A program made the translations under genes and the position numbers. Below the pieces are notes generated by a model. That model saw only the letters and a list, made by a program, of their open reading frames with translations, had not been told where the DNA came from and ran no database searches. Positions 54,957 through 64,000 of a stretch of DNA of 64,000 bases are shown here, piece by piece; the stretch's first letter is position 1; every line of letters begins with the position of its first letter. Source of the stretch: Chitinophaga sp. Cy-1792 (lineage in GTDB: Bacteria; Bacteroidota; Bacteroidia; Chitinophagales; Chitinophagaceae); the NCBI RefSeq assembly GCF_011752935.1, contig NZ_VWWO01000003.1, positions 124,001 to 188,000 of the forward strand, in the 5' to 3' direction.

Positions 54957-57900
54957 ATGAAGAAGAAATCGACATTCGCGCTGCGATCAATACTTATGAG
55001 CAGCTGTCTGCTACTCATAACATTGCTGGCGGCCGCCCAATCCAAAAAAATCACCGGGCGCGTCCTCGACGCAAGGGATAACTCCCCGCTACCCGGCGTA
55101 ACCGTTCAGATTAAAGGAAGCAGCACAGGTACCCAGACAGGGCCTGATGGCAGCTACTCCATTGATGCCGCTCCCGGAAGTACACTCGTATTCTCATTCA
55201 TTGGTTATACCCAGCAACAGAAACTGGTAGGAAATACCCCTACCGTAAACATGACCCTCAGCACAGATACCAAATCCCTCCAGGACGTGGTGGTAATCGG
55301 TTACGGTACCCAGAAACGCTCTGACCTCACCGGTTCTGTTGCCTCTGTACGTGCGGCGCAGCTCCAGGAACGCCCTGCACCTTCCCTGAACCAGGCCCTC
55401 AGCGGCCGTATTCCGGGCGTACAGGTTAATACCAACTCCGGCCGCCCCGGTGGCCAGACCAAAGTACGTATCCGCGGCTTTTCATCCATCAATACTTCCA
55501 ATAACCCACTCTATGTAGTAGACGGAGTGGCCCTGCCCGTTGGTAGCCAGACCCAGCAAAGTAATGCGATCGATTTTATCAACCCTAGTGATATCGAATC
55601 AGTGGAAGTGCTGAAAGATGCCTCGGCTACTGCCATCTATGGTGCACGTGGCGCCAACGGTGTTATCCTGATCACCACCAAGAAAGGCTCCGGTATCGGT
55701 GGCCGTGTTACCTACGATGCCTATGTAGGCAAAAACACACCAGGCCCTAACCGCGTGGAAATGCTCAATGCAAAGGAATACATGGCGGTAGAAGACCTCG
55801 CCTGGAAAAATGCGCAGACCTATGATCCCGCTGGTTGGGCTCGTGGCGACTATATCGCTAAAAACCCGGCACTGAAAAGAACAGACCCAAGACTCTTCGA
55901 TAAGAGTGGTAACCCATTATATGATACAGACTGGTTCAAGGAATCTTTACAGCATAACCTGTCGCAGAACCACCAGCTGGGCTTTGCCGGCGGCAATGCC
56001 GACTCTCAGTACGGGCTCTATCTCGGCTACCTCGACGATGAAGGCCTGCTGCTCAATTCCTACCTCAAACGTTACTCTGCCCGCTTCACGGTAGATACCA
56101 AAGTAAAAGAATGGTTACGTGTGGGTGGATCACTCAGTTATAATAATCAGGAGGAAAACCTGGTAGACATCGGTACCGGTGGTCTGAACTCTGTTCGTAT
56201 GATTACCGAAGCTTTGCCGTTTTTACCGGTTAAATTCGCCGATGGCACCTGGGCGAACAACAAAGTATACCCAGGCGCAGAAGGAGGCTCTAACCCCGTT
56301 CAAATCCTCACAGACAGGCAATATATCCTCAACACCCAGAACCTGCTCGGAAACGTATATGCCGACCTTCAGCTGGCGAAAGGGCTGACCTTCCGTTCTG
56401 TAATAGGTACCAACATCGTTACCCGTGGCCGTAATGAGTGGAACGGACGTTCCCTGATAGATATCTCTGCCACCCAGAAAGGTATCGCTGTAGTAGCCAA
56501 CGACCGTGAAACATACTGGTCTTTTGAAAACTACCTGACGTATAACAAACGCTTTAACGAAAAGCACAACTTCACCGGTATGGCGGGGTTATCATGGCAG
56601 GAAACCAATATGTTCGGATTTAATGCCCGTGGCGAGAACTTCTCCACCGACTTCTTCGGAGATAACAACCTCGGTGCAGGTTCCAACATCCCGGCCAGTG
56701 GCGTAGGTTCTTCCCGCGGCCGCTTTGCCTTCAACTCTTATTTCGCCAGGTTGAACTATTCGTATAAAGAAAGATATCTCATCACCTTTACTGGTCGTGC
56801 GGATGGATCTTCCAAATTCGGAAAAAATAATAAATGGGGACTCTTCCCATCCACAGCACTTGCCTGGAGAGCTTCTGAAGAACCATGGCTGAAAAATAAC
56901 AAGGTACTTTCCAACCTGAAATTCCGTACCAGCTACGGCCTCACCGGTAACTCGGAAATTCCGTCCTATAACTCGCTGGCTTCTTTGTCTGCCAGTGGTA
57001 CATATGCTGCTGTGATCGGAGGTGCAAAAGTGCAGGGTATGGGTACAGGCCGCCTCGCAAATGCTGACCTGCGCTGGGAAAAAACAGCACAGTACGATGC
57101 AGGCGTGGAAATGGGTTTCCTCCACGACAGGATCAACCTGGAAGCTGATGTCTACTACCGTAAAACAACAGACATGCTCCTGGATGCGCCGGTGCCAAGT
57201 ACCAGCGGTTATACCACCATCCGTAAGAACGTCGGTTCTATGGAAAACAAAGGGCTGGAGCTGAACCTGAACGCATTGGTAGTGAATGGTCACGACTTTA
57301 CCTGGAACTCCGCTTTCAACATTTCCTTTAACAGAAATAAAGTGCTGTCGCTTGCTACACCTGCTGATATCTTCGGCGTGGGCGGACCTAACTTCACCAA
57401 CCAGACCAACATCATTCGTGTAGGCGAGCCCGTTGGTTCTTTCTGGGGTCTGAAACGCCTGGGTACCTGGAGTACTGCAGAAGCAGCAGAAGCAGCCAAA
57501 TTCTCCGACTATCGCGGTGGTAAACCTATCCTGCCGGGTGATATCAAATACCTCGATGTTAACGGCGACCATGCCATCAACGATGCAGATCGTATGATTA
57601 TCGGTAATGGTAACCCTAAAGGCTGGGGTGGTTTTATCAACAACTTCAAGTATAAAAACTGGGAGCTGACACTGGAAATCCAGTATATGTATGGTAATGA
57701 TGTATTGAATATGTCGCACCACTCCGGCGAAGACCGCACCGGTCTTGCCAACAGCTTCAAATCTGTACTCAACTACTGGACACCGGAACACCAGAATACC
57801 ATGATTGCTGCACCGCGTGATCCTTCTGCGGGTTATGTTACAAATGTGGATACCCGCTGGGTAGAAGATGGTTCCTTTATCCGTGGTAAAAACCTGTTAC

Positions 57901-58112
57901 TGGGTTATAACTTCCCGGCAGAAACCATTCAGCGCATGCATCTGTCAAGACTCCGTATATACGGCTCTGTTCAGAACTTCTTCCTTAAAACAAAGTATAG
58001 TGGCAACGATCCGGAAGTAACTACCTACGGTGATTCTTTCGCGCAGGGACAAACATTCTTTGATTATCCCAAGCCAACTACCTACACAGTAGGTCTCAAC
58101 GTAGCATTCTAA
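54957..58112 (+). CDS. SusC/RagA TonB-dependent outer-membrane transporter, without STN domain
   Basis: 1051 residues. Signal peptide (MKKKSTFALRSILMSSCLLLITLLAAAQ), then a carboxypeptidase-like domain (KKITGRVLDARDNSPLPGVT), the TonB box region LQDVVVIGYGTQKRSDLTGSV, the plug (LNQALSGRIPGVQVNTNSGRPG; SVEVLKDASATAIYGARGANGVI) and a 22-strand-type barrel ending in the aromatic-rich YTVGLNVAF. It imports glycan fragments with the SusD that follows 28 bp later. It lacks the STN domain, so it probably does not talk to an anti-sigma factor. Confidence 0.96.
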   Translation: MKKKSTFALRSILMSSCLLLITLLAAAQSKKITGRVLDARDNSPLPGVTVQIKGSSTGTQTGPDGSYSIDAAPGSTLVFSFIGYTQQQKLVGNTPTVNMTLSTDTKSLQDVVVIGYGTQKRSDLTGSVASVRAAQLQERPAPSLNQALSGRIPGVQVNTNSGRPGGQTKVRIRGFSSINTSNNPLYVVDGVALPVGSQTQQSNAIDFINPSDIESVEVLKDASATAIYGARGANGVILITTKKGSGIGGRVTYDAYVGKNTPGPNRVEMLNAKEYMAVEDLAWKNAQTYDPAGWARGDYIAKNPALKRTDPRLFDKSGNPLYDTDWFKESLQHNLSQNHQLGFAGGNADSQYGLYLGYLDDEGLLLNSYLKRYSARFTVDTKVKEWLRVGGSLSYNNQEENLVDIGTGGLNSVRMITEALPFLPVKFADGTWANNKVYPGAEGGSNPVQILTDRQYILNTQNLLGNVYADLQLAKGLTFRSVIGTNIVTRGRNEWNGRSLIDISATQKGIAVVANDRETYWSFENYLTYNKRFNEKHNFTGMAGLSWQETNMFGFNARGENFSTDFFGDNNLGAGSNIPASGVGSSRGRFAFNSYFARLNYSYKERYLITFTGRADGSSKFGKNNKWGLFPSTALAWRASEEPWLKNNKVLSNLKFRTSYGLTGNSEIPSYNSLASLSASGTYAAVIGGAKVQGMGTGRLANADLRWEKTAQYDAGVEMGFLHDRINLEADVYYRKTTDMLLDAPVPSTSGYTTIRKNVGSMENKGLELNLNALVVNGHDFTWNSAFNISFNRNKVLSLATPADIFGVGGPNFTNQTNIIRVGEPVGSFWGLKRLGTWSTAEAAEAAKFSDYRGGKPILPGDIKYLDVNGDHAINDADRMIIGNGNPKGWGGFINNFKYKNWELTLEIQYMYGNDVLNMSHHSGEDRTGLANSFKSVLNYWTPEHQNTMIAAPRDPSAGYVTNVDTRWVEDGSFIRGKNLLLGYNFPAETIQRMHLSRLRIYGSVQNFFLKTKYSGNDPEVTTYGDSFAQGQTFFDYPKPTTYTVGLNVAF

Positions 58113-58140
58113 ACAGTTCTGTTAAAAAAAAGAAATTATC

Positions 58141-59718
58141 ATGAAGCGTTCAATTTTCAATAAATACCTCCTGCTGGGCCTGATGGGTGCGATGCTTGCC
58201 GGCGCTGGTACCGGCTGTAAAAAGTTCCTGGATGAAACCGATCCGTCTAACCTGTCGCCGGACAGTTATTTTACCCTTCCTGAACACGCAGATGCTGCCG
58301 TATTTGCAGCGTATTCGCGTACCCGTATGATAGGAGAGGGCGCCGGTATCTTCTCCAATAACTTCCAGATGCTGGATGCCGTTACCGGTACTGCTATTAC
58401 GGGAACAGCCCAGAACTCTGACCTGAACAACCTGCTGGGCCTCGTTTACAACGGGGATAACCTGCACGTAGGCCAGTGGTGGAAAGGTTTATATAAAGAA
58501 ATCGCACAGTGTAACCTGACGCTGGACAAAGTACCTGGCATCAATCCAATGGATTCTGCACAGAAGAAAGCCGTGCTGGGCGAAGCTTCCTTCCTGCGTG
58601 CCTGGGGGTATTTCTATGCAGTAAGAATCTGGGGTGATATCCCGCTGATTTTAAAATCGCAGACAGCTTCTTCTCCTGACTTCTCTCCATCCCGTGCTAA
58701 AACAGAAGATGTTTATGCACAGATTGTAAAAGACCTGCAGAATGCAGAAGCAGCCGGACTTCCATGGACCAATACCAATGGCCGTGTAGGACTGGCAGCC
58801 GTGAAAACACAGCTGGCAAAAGTATATCTCACCATGGCAGGCTATCCGCTCAATAAAGGAGGAGAGTATTATAAACTGGCGGCAAACAAAGCAAAGGAAG
58901 TCATCGATTATGCCACAGCAAACCCTGCACAGGTAGGACTGTTCTCCAGCTACAACGACTTACACAGCGTAGCGATGAACAACAAGCTGGAGCAGCTTTT
59001 CGAAGTACAATACCTCAGCGGTGTGGAAGAAAATCCATTACAGTCGCTGATGCTGCCTAATAACTCCCTGCCTAAAAATATATCAGCAAAAGGTAGTGGG
59101 GTAGGTAGTTCCATGCCTTCTGTTTCTTTCTATAATTCTTTCAAAAAATTTGAACCTACGGATAAACGTACAGACGAACAGCAGTTCTTCTTTACATCTT
59201 ATTATGTAGATGGTAATGGTGCCGACTTTGCTTTAGGTTCACCGTATATTTTCAAACACTTCGATGTGGTGTGTAATGGTACCAAAGGCCAACCGGGAAC
59301 GGGGATCAGTAACCTGAACGTTCCGCAGATCAGGTATGCAGAAACATTGCTGATTTATGCAGAAGCACAGAACAAAGCGGACGGTGCACCTAACGCTGCT
59401 GCCTATACGGCATTGAATGCAGTGCGTACACGTGCGAATATTCCTGCTTTATCCGGACTGGATGCTACTTCCTTTGAAAAAGCCGTGTGGCGCGAGCGCT
59501 GGCATGAGTTCTGTTACGAAGGAATTATCTGGTTTGATATGGTGAGATTGAGAAAAGTGTATAATGAAGATACTAACGACTTCGACAACTTTGAAGGACA
59601 TGTGAACAAAAATTCAGGTCAGGCCCTGCAGAAAAAGCACCTGCTTTTTCCATTGCCTACGTTTGAGATGAAGAACAATCCGAATCTCAAACCTCAGAAC
59701 GACGGTTACGGTAACTAG
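58141..59718 (+). CDS. SusD/RagB outer-membrane glycan-binding lipoprotein
   Basis: 525 residues. The lipobox is LAGAGTGCKKFLDETDPSN. TPR-like helices bear EASFLRAWGYFYAVRIWGDIPLI and AVKTQLAKVYLTMAGYPLN; the C-terminal part has IRYAETLLIYAEAQN, ALNAVRTRANIPAL and WRERWHEFCYEGIIWFDMVRL, typical of SusD. It forms a complex with the preceding SusC at the cell surface. The glycan cannot be read from sequence. Confidence 0.96.
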   Translation: MKRSIFNKYLLLGLMGAMLAGAGTGCKKFLDETDPSNLSPDSYFTLPEHADAAVFAAYSRTRMIGEGAGIFSNNFQMLDAVTGTAITGTAQNSDLNNLLGLVYNGDNLHVGQWWKGLYKEIAQCNLTLDKVPGINPMDSAQKKAVLGEASFLRAWGYFYAVRIWGDIPLILKSQTASSPDFSPSRAKTEDVYAQIVKDLQNAEAAGLPWTNTNGRVGLAAVKTQLAKVYLTMAGYPLNKGGEYYKLAANKAKEVIDYATANPAQVGLFSSYNDLHSVAMNNKLEQLFEVQYLSGVEENPLQSLMLPNNSLPKNISAKGSGVGSSMPSVSFYNSFKKFEPTDKRTDEQQFFFTSYYVDGNGADFALGSPYIFKHFDVVCNGTKGQPGTGISNLNVPQIRYAETLLIYAEAQNKADGAPNAAAYTALNAVRTRANIPALSGLDATSFEKAVWRERWHEFCYEGIIWFDMVRLRKVYNEDTNDFDNFEGHVNKNSGQALQKKHLLFPLPTFEMKNNPNLKPQNDGYGN

Positions 59719-59739
59719 TGATGAAGTTACTGGTTTAAG

Positions 59740-59786
59740 GCAGTGTCTTTCCGTGGCATAGCGCGGAAAGCACTGCTTTTTATTTA
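59740..59786. terminator. Terminator between susD and the ECF sigma gene
   Basis: GCAGTG-CTTTCCG pairs with CGGAAAG-CACTGC, with a bulged T, followed by T-rich sequence. The genes converge here. Confidence 0.75.
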
Positions 59787-60352
59787 TGGATATCCTCTTT
59801 TTCGAGTGTGAAGTTGATAGCGGTAGTGAGTCGCTTTAATGCAATAGACAGCTGGTTTTCCACTGTTTTTACGGAGAGGTTAAGAATGGCAGCTACTTCT
59901 TTATATTTCATACCATGTTGTTTTATCAACAGGTAGATCGTTTTACATTTTGGGGGAAGTTGCTGGATGGTGTTTTCCATTTTGCGGATCATTTCCGCTG
60001 AGATCAGCTGCTGTTCAGGGTTACTGTCGATAGCTATCTGGATAGTGTCTTCTTCCGGCAGTACAATTTCCCTGATAACGGATTGTTTCCTTCTATAATC
60101 GATGGCCTTGTTACGGGCAACTACAAAAAGATATACTTCCGGATTTTTTATCTGACGCAATGATGTACGCTTTTGCCAGCAGTGCATAAAAACATCATTG
60201 GTGATTTCTTCTGCAACTTCTCTTGACCTGGTGAGGGAATACGAATAGCGAAGCAGGCGGACAAAATAATGATTGTAGAAGCTTTTGAAAGCATCTTCAT
60301 CATTGTCCACAGTCATAGCTATGAAAAGCTCATTAGTTGTACACTGTTCCAT
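59780..60352 (-). CDS. ECF RNA polymerase sigma factor
   Basis: 190 residues, Bacteroidota expansion type. Region 2: FYNHYFVRLLRYSYSLTRSREVAEEITNDVFMHCWQKR is present at about 25-62; region 4: IQQLPPKCKTIYLLIKQHGMKYKEVAAILNLSVKTVENQLSIALK at about 128-172. It directs transcription of genes under control of the divergent FecR. It is transcribed away from that gene, 215 bp apart, and ends at the susD terminator. Confidence 0.95.
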   Translation of the reverse strand: MEQCTTNELFIAMTVDNDEDAFKSFYNHYFVRLLRYSYSLTRSREVAEEITNDVFMHCWQKRTSLRQIKNPEVYLFVVARNKAIDYRRKQSVIREIVLPEEDTIQIAIDSNPEQQLISAEMIRKMENTIQQLPPKCKTIYLLIKQHGMKYKEVAAILNLSVKTVENQLSIALKRLTTAINFTLEKEDIHK

Positions 60353-60514
60353 CCCTTAGCCCTAGATATTGGTTGCAATTTATATAACGCAGATTAAGCT
60401 AAAGTTAACAAAATATTACATCTGCAAAAGGTTTTTGTATTTAATACTAAATTAATATTCCACTGATATTGGATTGACATTTTGGGGGCATCAAAAAAAA
60501 GTTAAAATCTTTTT

Positions 60515-60539
60515 GGGGGTTTTTGAGATAATTTTCGTC
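60515..60539 (+). promoter_or_regulatory. Possible ECF-type promoter of the FecR gene
   Basis: GGGGG (60515-60519), 16-base spacer, CGTC (60536-60539). CGTC is a common ECF -10 motif. TTTTGGGGG also occurs at 60480-60487. The assignment is inference. Confidence 0.4.
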
Positions 60540-60567
60540 CTTCCTGTAATAACGATTTGCAGCATTG

Positions 60568-61635
60568 ATGACAGACAGTAACCGCATACAGGTGTTGATG
60601 GCCCGAAAGGTAGCAGGGGAAGCCACTTCCGAAGAACTGGAAGAGCTGGAGCTGTTACTGTTAAAGCATCCATCGTTGCAGTATGCGTTCAATATAATAG
60701 CTGATATACAATTATCTGATTCCGATGGATTTACAGAGGAAGAAGAAGAGACATTGAAGCAAAGCGGGATGGGACGCCTGACGCAATGGCTGGATGAACA
60801 GCCGGTAATCGTTCCTTACCGTTTCCCATGGAAAACATTTTCAGCACTGGCCGCAGGAGTTGCCTTGCTGATAGGTACCTATATATTATGGCCTAAACAA
60901 ACAGAACGGACATACGCCAACGAGGTCATCACGCGCAATGGCTCCAAAACCACACTGGTTTTACCGGATGGCAGCAGCGTAGTACTGAATGCATGCAGCC
61001 GCCTGCAATATGATGCCAACAGCTTCCTGAAAGGAGACAGAACAGTATCCTTAATAGGGGAGGCCTTCTTTGATATCAAGCATGACCCGGCGCATCCTTT
61101 CATAGTGCATTCCGGCGATGTAAATATTAAAGTACTTGGGACCTCCTTTAACGTGAAAGCCTATACAGAAGACGCTTCCGTGGAAACAAGCCTGATCTCG
61201 GGAAAAGTAGCAGTAGAATTCAGTACAGAAAAGAGTCAACACCATAAAGAAGTGATTCTGCTGCCGTCACAGAAACTTACCATTAATAAACTTGATATCA
61301 TTAAAAACAGCGATAAACAAAAGTTATCTGCTAATTTCTCCGTTGCACCCATAAAAACGCCAGCCCCTGTTGAATCAGAGACTACACCGGGGCCGCCAAC
61401 AGCCTGGATGGACGACCGCTTCGAGTTTGATAATCTGAATCTTGAAGATTTGTCGCACGACCTGGAACGCTGGTATAATGTGAAGATTTCTTTTAAAGAC
61501 GATAAATACAAGAAAGAAGTATTTACCGGCGCATTCAAAAAACAAACTATAGAAGATGTGCTGAATGCCCTGCAATTAACGCTGGGCTTCCATTACCAAC
61601 TGGATAAAGATCAGCATACTGTCACCATCTGGTAA
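60568..61635 (+). CDS. FecR-like anti-sigma factor
   Basis: 355 residues from ATG 60568. Cytoplasmic part with VLMARKVAGEATSEELEELELLL, one membrane helix near 93-110 (FSALAAGVALLIGTYIL), then a FecR domain (NGSKTTLVLPDGSSVVLNA; DRTVSLIGEAFFDIKHDPAHPF; VLGTSFNVKAYTEDASVETSLISG) and a C-terminal STN-like fold (FDNLNLEDLSHDLERWYNVKI). It should hold the divergent ECF sigma factor until the STN domain of the next SusC signals. The receptor gene starts 220 bp downstream. Confidence 0.95.
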   Translation: MTDSNRIQVLMARKVAGEATSEELEELELLLLKHPSLQYAFNIIADIQLSDSDGFTEEEEETLKQSGMGRLTQWLDEQPVIVPYRFPWKTFSALAAGVALLIGTYILWPKQTERTYANEVITRNGSKTTLVLPDGSSVVLNACSRLQYDANSFLKGDRTVSLIGEAFFDIKHDPAHPFIVHSGDVNIKVLGTSFNVKAYTEDASVETSLISGKVAVEFSTEKSQHHKEVILLPSQKLTINKLDIIKNSDKQKLSANFSVAPIKTPAPVESETTPGPPTAWMDDRFEFDNLNLEDLSHDLERWYNVKISFKDDKYKKEVFTGAFKKQTIEDVLNALQLTLGFHYQLDKDQHTVTIW

Positions 61636-61855
61636 GCAGATGTCCTGTAATTAATATTTAAATCCTGATTATCTGATTATATCACGATAAAACATCCATG
61701 GTCTATGGACAAATAAGCAAGAAATTATCATAACAGACTTAGAATCATGAAAAAAGGAGAATGCGGCAACATTCCCCTTTGGACAAAGGCTAAACAACTG
61801 AACCGATCGGCAAGATCCGGTAATGGCCTATTATTTAACCTAATGAAACAAATTT

Positions 61856-64000
61856 ATGAAAAAAAGCTATTGGTGGCCTGCCAATATTCCCGAGGGGAAT
61901 ATGAGGAAACTCCTTATGCGTATGAAACTAACATCCGTATTGCTATGCGCCGGATTTCTGCAATTGAGTGCACATGGTTACTCTCAGGAGAAAATCAGTG
62001 TCGATTACAGTAATATACATATCAGCAAATTGCTGAATGTTATCGGTAAGAAAAGCGATTTTACGATTCTTTATAAAAATGATGCGATCCCTGACACAAA
62101 GATCAGCATCAAAATGAATGACGCTCCTGTTACAGAGATTCTTGACAAGGCGCTGAAAGGTACTTCCCTGGGCTATAGAGTAATGCCTAACCACCTCCTG
62201 GTTATCGTTAAAGACGGTGACCAGATCACTACCGTAAAGGTAAAAGGTACGGTGAAAGATGCCGACGGTACGCCACTGATCGGTGTTACGGTGAAAGTGA
62301 TGGGTATGACCAAAGGTGCCACCACTAACGTGAACGGTGTATACGAAATGGAAGTGCCGGAGAATGCAGTGCTGGAATTCTCTTACCTGGGCTATGAAAC
62401 GCATACCCTTAACGTGAAGGGCGCCCAGAACTACAACATGACGCTGGCAGCAAATTCCAGCGGTCTCAATGAAGTGGTGGTAGTAGGTTATGGTACGCAG
62501 AAGAAAGCTAACCTCAGCGGCGCCGTGGATAATATCTCCGGTAAAGCTTTGGAAAGTCGCCCGATTACCAACGTGGGTACGGGTTTACAAGGACTGATTC
62601 CTAACCTGAACATAGGTATTTCCAGTGGTCGTTCTGCAGATGCTCCTTCCTTTAACCTCCGTGGATATACTTCCCTTTCCGGCGGTGATCCGTTTATCCT
62701 GGTAGATAATATCCCTTTTACTGCCAGCGAAGTTTCCCGTTTGAACCCTGCCGATATTGAGAATGTAACCGTGCTGAAAGATGCGGCTTCTGCTGCCATC
62801 TATGGTGCCCGTGCTGCATTCGGTGTGGTGCTGATCACCACCAAAACCGCCAAAGCAGGTAAACTCAAAGTTACAGCCAATGCCAACTACGCGGTTCGTT
62901 CGCTGGGTAAAGTACCGGATGTTATCACTGATCCGCTGATCACCATGCAGATGAAGCATGACGCGGCTACTCCGCTGTACGACCTGTATACAGATGCACA
63001 ACGCGCCTATGCGGCACAGCGTTCGAAAGATCCTTCGTTGCCAGCTGTAATTGTGGACCCAAGCAATCCTAATGCCTGGGCATATTACGGTATGACCGAC
63101 TGGTTACATACCGTTTATAACAAAAGTGCTCCTGCCTATACCGGTAATTTTAGTTTGTCTAAGGGAGATGATAAACTCACCTACTATCTGTCCGGTGAAT
63201 ACTACCGTCAGGATGGTATGCTGCGTTCTAACCCGGATATCTATACCCGTTATAACCTCCGCGCCAAAGCTACCTATCAGCTGAACAGCAGACTGAAACT
63301 GGGTACCAATACTACGTATACAGATATGGGTTATAATACGCCTACAGTAGCTAATACCTATCTGTATTTCCATAATGCCAACAGAACGCCATCATTATCA
63401 GTGCCTAAAAACCCTGATGGAACCTGGACTTCCGACGGTGCTGCCCTCTTAGGCAAACTCCAGGATGGTGGCCGTACCAATACCGGTTACCGCGAATTCC
63501 TCGCCAGCCTGAATGGTGACCTGGCCCTAATCAAGAATGTGTGGAACCTGAAATCTGATTACTCTATTCGCAGAACAGATGGTGGTGGCAGTGAACTGAA
63601 CCTGCCGGTTTCTTACCGCACAGGTCCTGGTCAGCCTTTGGGTTATACCGATGGGAATACTTCCAGCGTAAAAAATAACTCGACAAATACCCAATACGAT
63701 GTATTCAACGTGTATTCCGACTTTCATAAGAAAATCAAGAAGCATGATTTGACTGCATTGGTGGGCTTCAACCAGGAAAAATATTCCTGGGAATATTATT
63801 GGGTAAAGGCAAATGGTCTTATCAGTCCTCAATATCCAAACCTCCAGTTAACTACAGGTGATGTATCTAAGTCAGATACTATCAGAGAGTGGTCCGTACG
63901 TGGGGTGTTCTACAGACTGGCATATTCCTACAATGATAAATACCTGGTAGAATTCAACGGCCGCCGCGATGGTAGCTCCCGTTTCCCTGCATCTAACCGC
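61856..64000 (+). CDS. SusC/RagA TonB-dependent transducer with STN domain, 3' truncated by window edge
   Basis: 715 codons visible, open to the end. I chose ATG 61856 (MKKSYWWPANIPEGN), the usual Chitinophaga-type long start; ATG 61901 and 61922 are alternatives. Signal region MKLTSVLLCAGFLQLSAHGYSQ, then the STN domain (ISVDYSNIHISKLLNVIGKK; ILDKALKGTSLGYRV), the carboxypeptidase-like domain (VKGTVKDADGTPLIGVTV), TonB box region LNEVVVVGYGTQKKANLSGAV, and plug (VTVLKDAASAAIYGARAAFG). The STN domain marks it as the signalling receptor for the adjacent FecR/sigma pair. Confidence 0.96.
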   Translation, partial: MKKSYWWPANIPEGNMRKLLMRMKLTSVLLCAGFLQLSAHGYSQEKISVDYSNIHISKLLNVIGKKSDFTILYKNDAIPDTKISIKMNDAPVTEILDKALKGTSLGYRVMPNHLLVIVKDGDQITTVKVKGTVKDADGTPLIGVTVKVMGMTKGATTNVNGVYEMEVPENAVLEFSYLGYETHTLNVKGAQNYNMTLAANSSGLNEVVVVGYGTQKKANLSGAVDNISGKALESRPITNVGTGLQGLIPNLNIGISSGRSADAPSFNLRGYTSLSGGDPFILVDNIPFTASEVSRLNPADIENVTVLKDAASAAIYGARAAFGVVLITTKTAKAGKLKVTANANYAVRSLGKVPDVITDPLITMQMKHDAATPLYDLYTDAQRAYAAQRSKDPSLPAVIVDPSNPNAWAYYGMTDWLHTVYNKSAPAYTGNFSLSKGDDKLTYYLSGEYYRQDGMLRSNPDIYTRYNLRAKATYQLNSRLKLGTNTTYTDMGYNTPTVANTYLYFHNANRTPSLSVPKNPDGTWTSDGAALLGKLQDGGRTNTGYREFLASLNGDLALIKNVWNLKSDYSIRRTDGGGSELNLPVSYRTGPGQPLGYTDGNTSSVKNNSTNTQYDVFNVYSDFHKKIKKHDLTALVGFNQEKYSWEYYWVKANGLISPQYPNLQLTTGDVSKSDTIREWSVRGVFYRLAYSYNDKYLVEFNGRRDGSSRFPASNR

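Noticed and set aside
56592-57791. Minus-strand frame of 399 codons inside the SusC gene
   Set aside because: Opposite-strand shadow caused by the codon bias of the SusC gene; the + strand protein is unambiguous.
61747-62013. 88-codon + strand frame before the second SusC
   Set aside because: It is in another frame over the SusC signal region; the SusC frame at 61856 explains the sequence.

Overview
The window looks like a chromosomal segment of a Bacteroidota bacterium, most likely Chitinophaga or a close relative. Evidence seen directly: SusC/SusD pairs, FecR anti-sigma factors with ECF sigma genes, many secreted glycoside hydrolases, -7 promoter elements of the form TAnnTTTG, A-rich leaders instead of strong Shine-Dalgarno sites, and a moderate GC content. 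The genus is inferred from protein style, not from a marker gene.

Layout. (1) 1-9308: a five-gene + strand run of secreted carbohydrate enzymes (GH2, GH95, GH29, GH36-like, alginate-lyase fold) with 6-26 bp gaps, probably the downstream end of a polysaccharide utilisation locus for a fucose- and galactose-containing glycan. (2) 9458-14347: a small hypothetical gene, a minus-strand protein joining a sigma-factor-like region, an anti-sigma-like segment, a membrane helix and TPRs, a divergent FecR-like protein, and a second GH2 enzyme. (3) 14348-17911: mannonate dehydratase, glycerate 2-kinase and a small exported protein. (4) 18116-23887: two amidohydrolase-family genes (partly degenerate) and tyrS. 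(5) 24106-26560: a tandem duplication of a lipoprotein gene together with its promoter and terminator. (6) 26574-32505: a six-gene minus-strand nucleotide-sugar operon (aminotransferase, ugd, UDP-xylose synthase type, rfbB, rfbC, rfbD). (7) 32618-54271: mostly housekeeping genes (waaA, tdk, ccmB/C/D, gdhA, amn, ABC ATPase, queA, ispD, radC, prs, rplY, pth, fused alpha/beta 2-oxoacid dehydrogenase with MarR, MutS-like ATPase), interrupted at 39811-40476 by a nuclease-fold gene enclosed in 54-bp inverted repeats. (8) 54957-64000: SusC/SusD pair, then an ECF sigma factor divergent from FecR and a second, STN-bearing SusC that runs off the window.

How the parts work together. The enzymes of region 1 would strip fucose and galactose from imported or surface-bound glycans; uxuA and the glycerate kinase feed uronate and glycerate products into central metabolism. 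At the right end, the STN domain of the second SusC, FecR and the ECF sigma factor form the standard trans-envelope signalling chain. The fused sigma/TPR protein plus FecR at 9.7-12.1 kb looks like an unusual variant of that chain with no receptor beside it.

Most interesting non-gene structure: a set of extragenic palindromes with a GCA triloop, always just downstream of + strand genes (14418, 22486, 45001, 50100). Two of them are built as two overlapping hairpins that share a CCCC block, so the hairpins compete. No tRNA, rRNA, CRISPR array or recognisable transposase was found.
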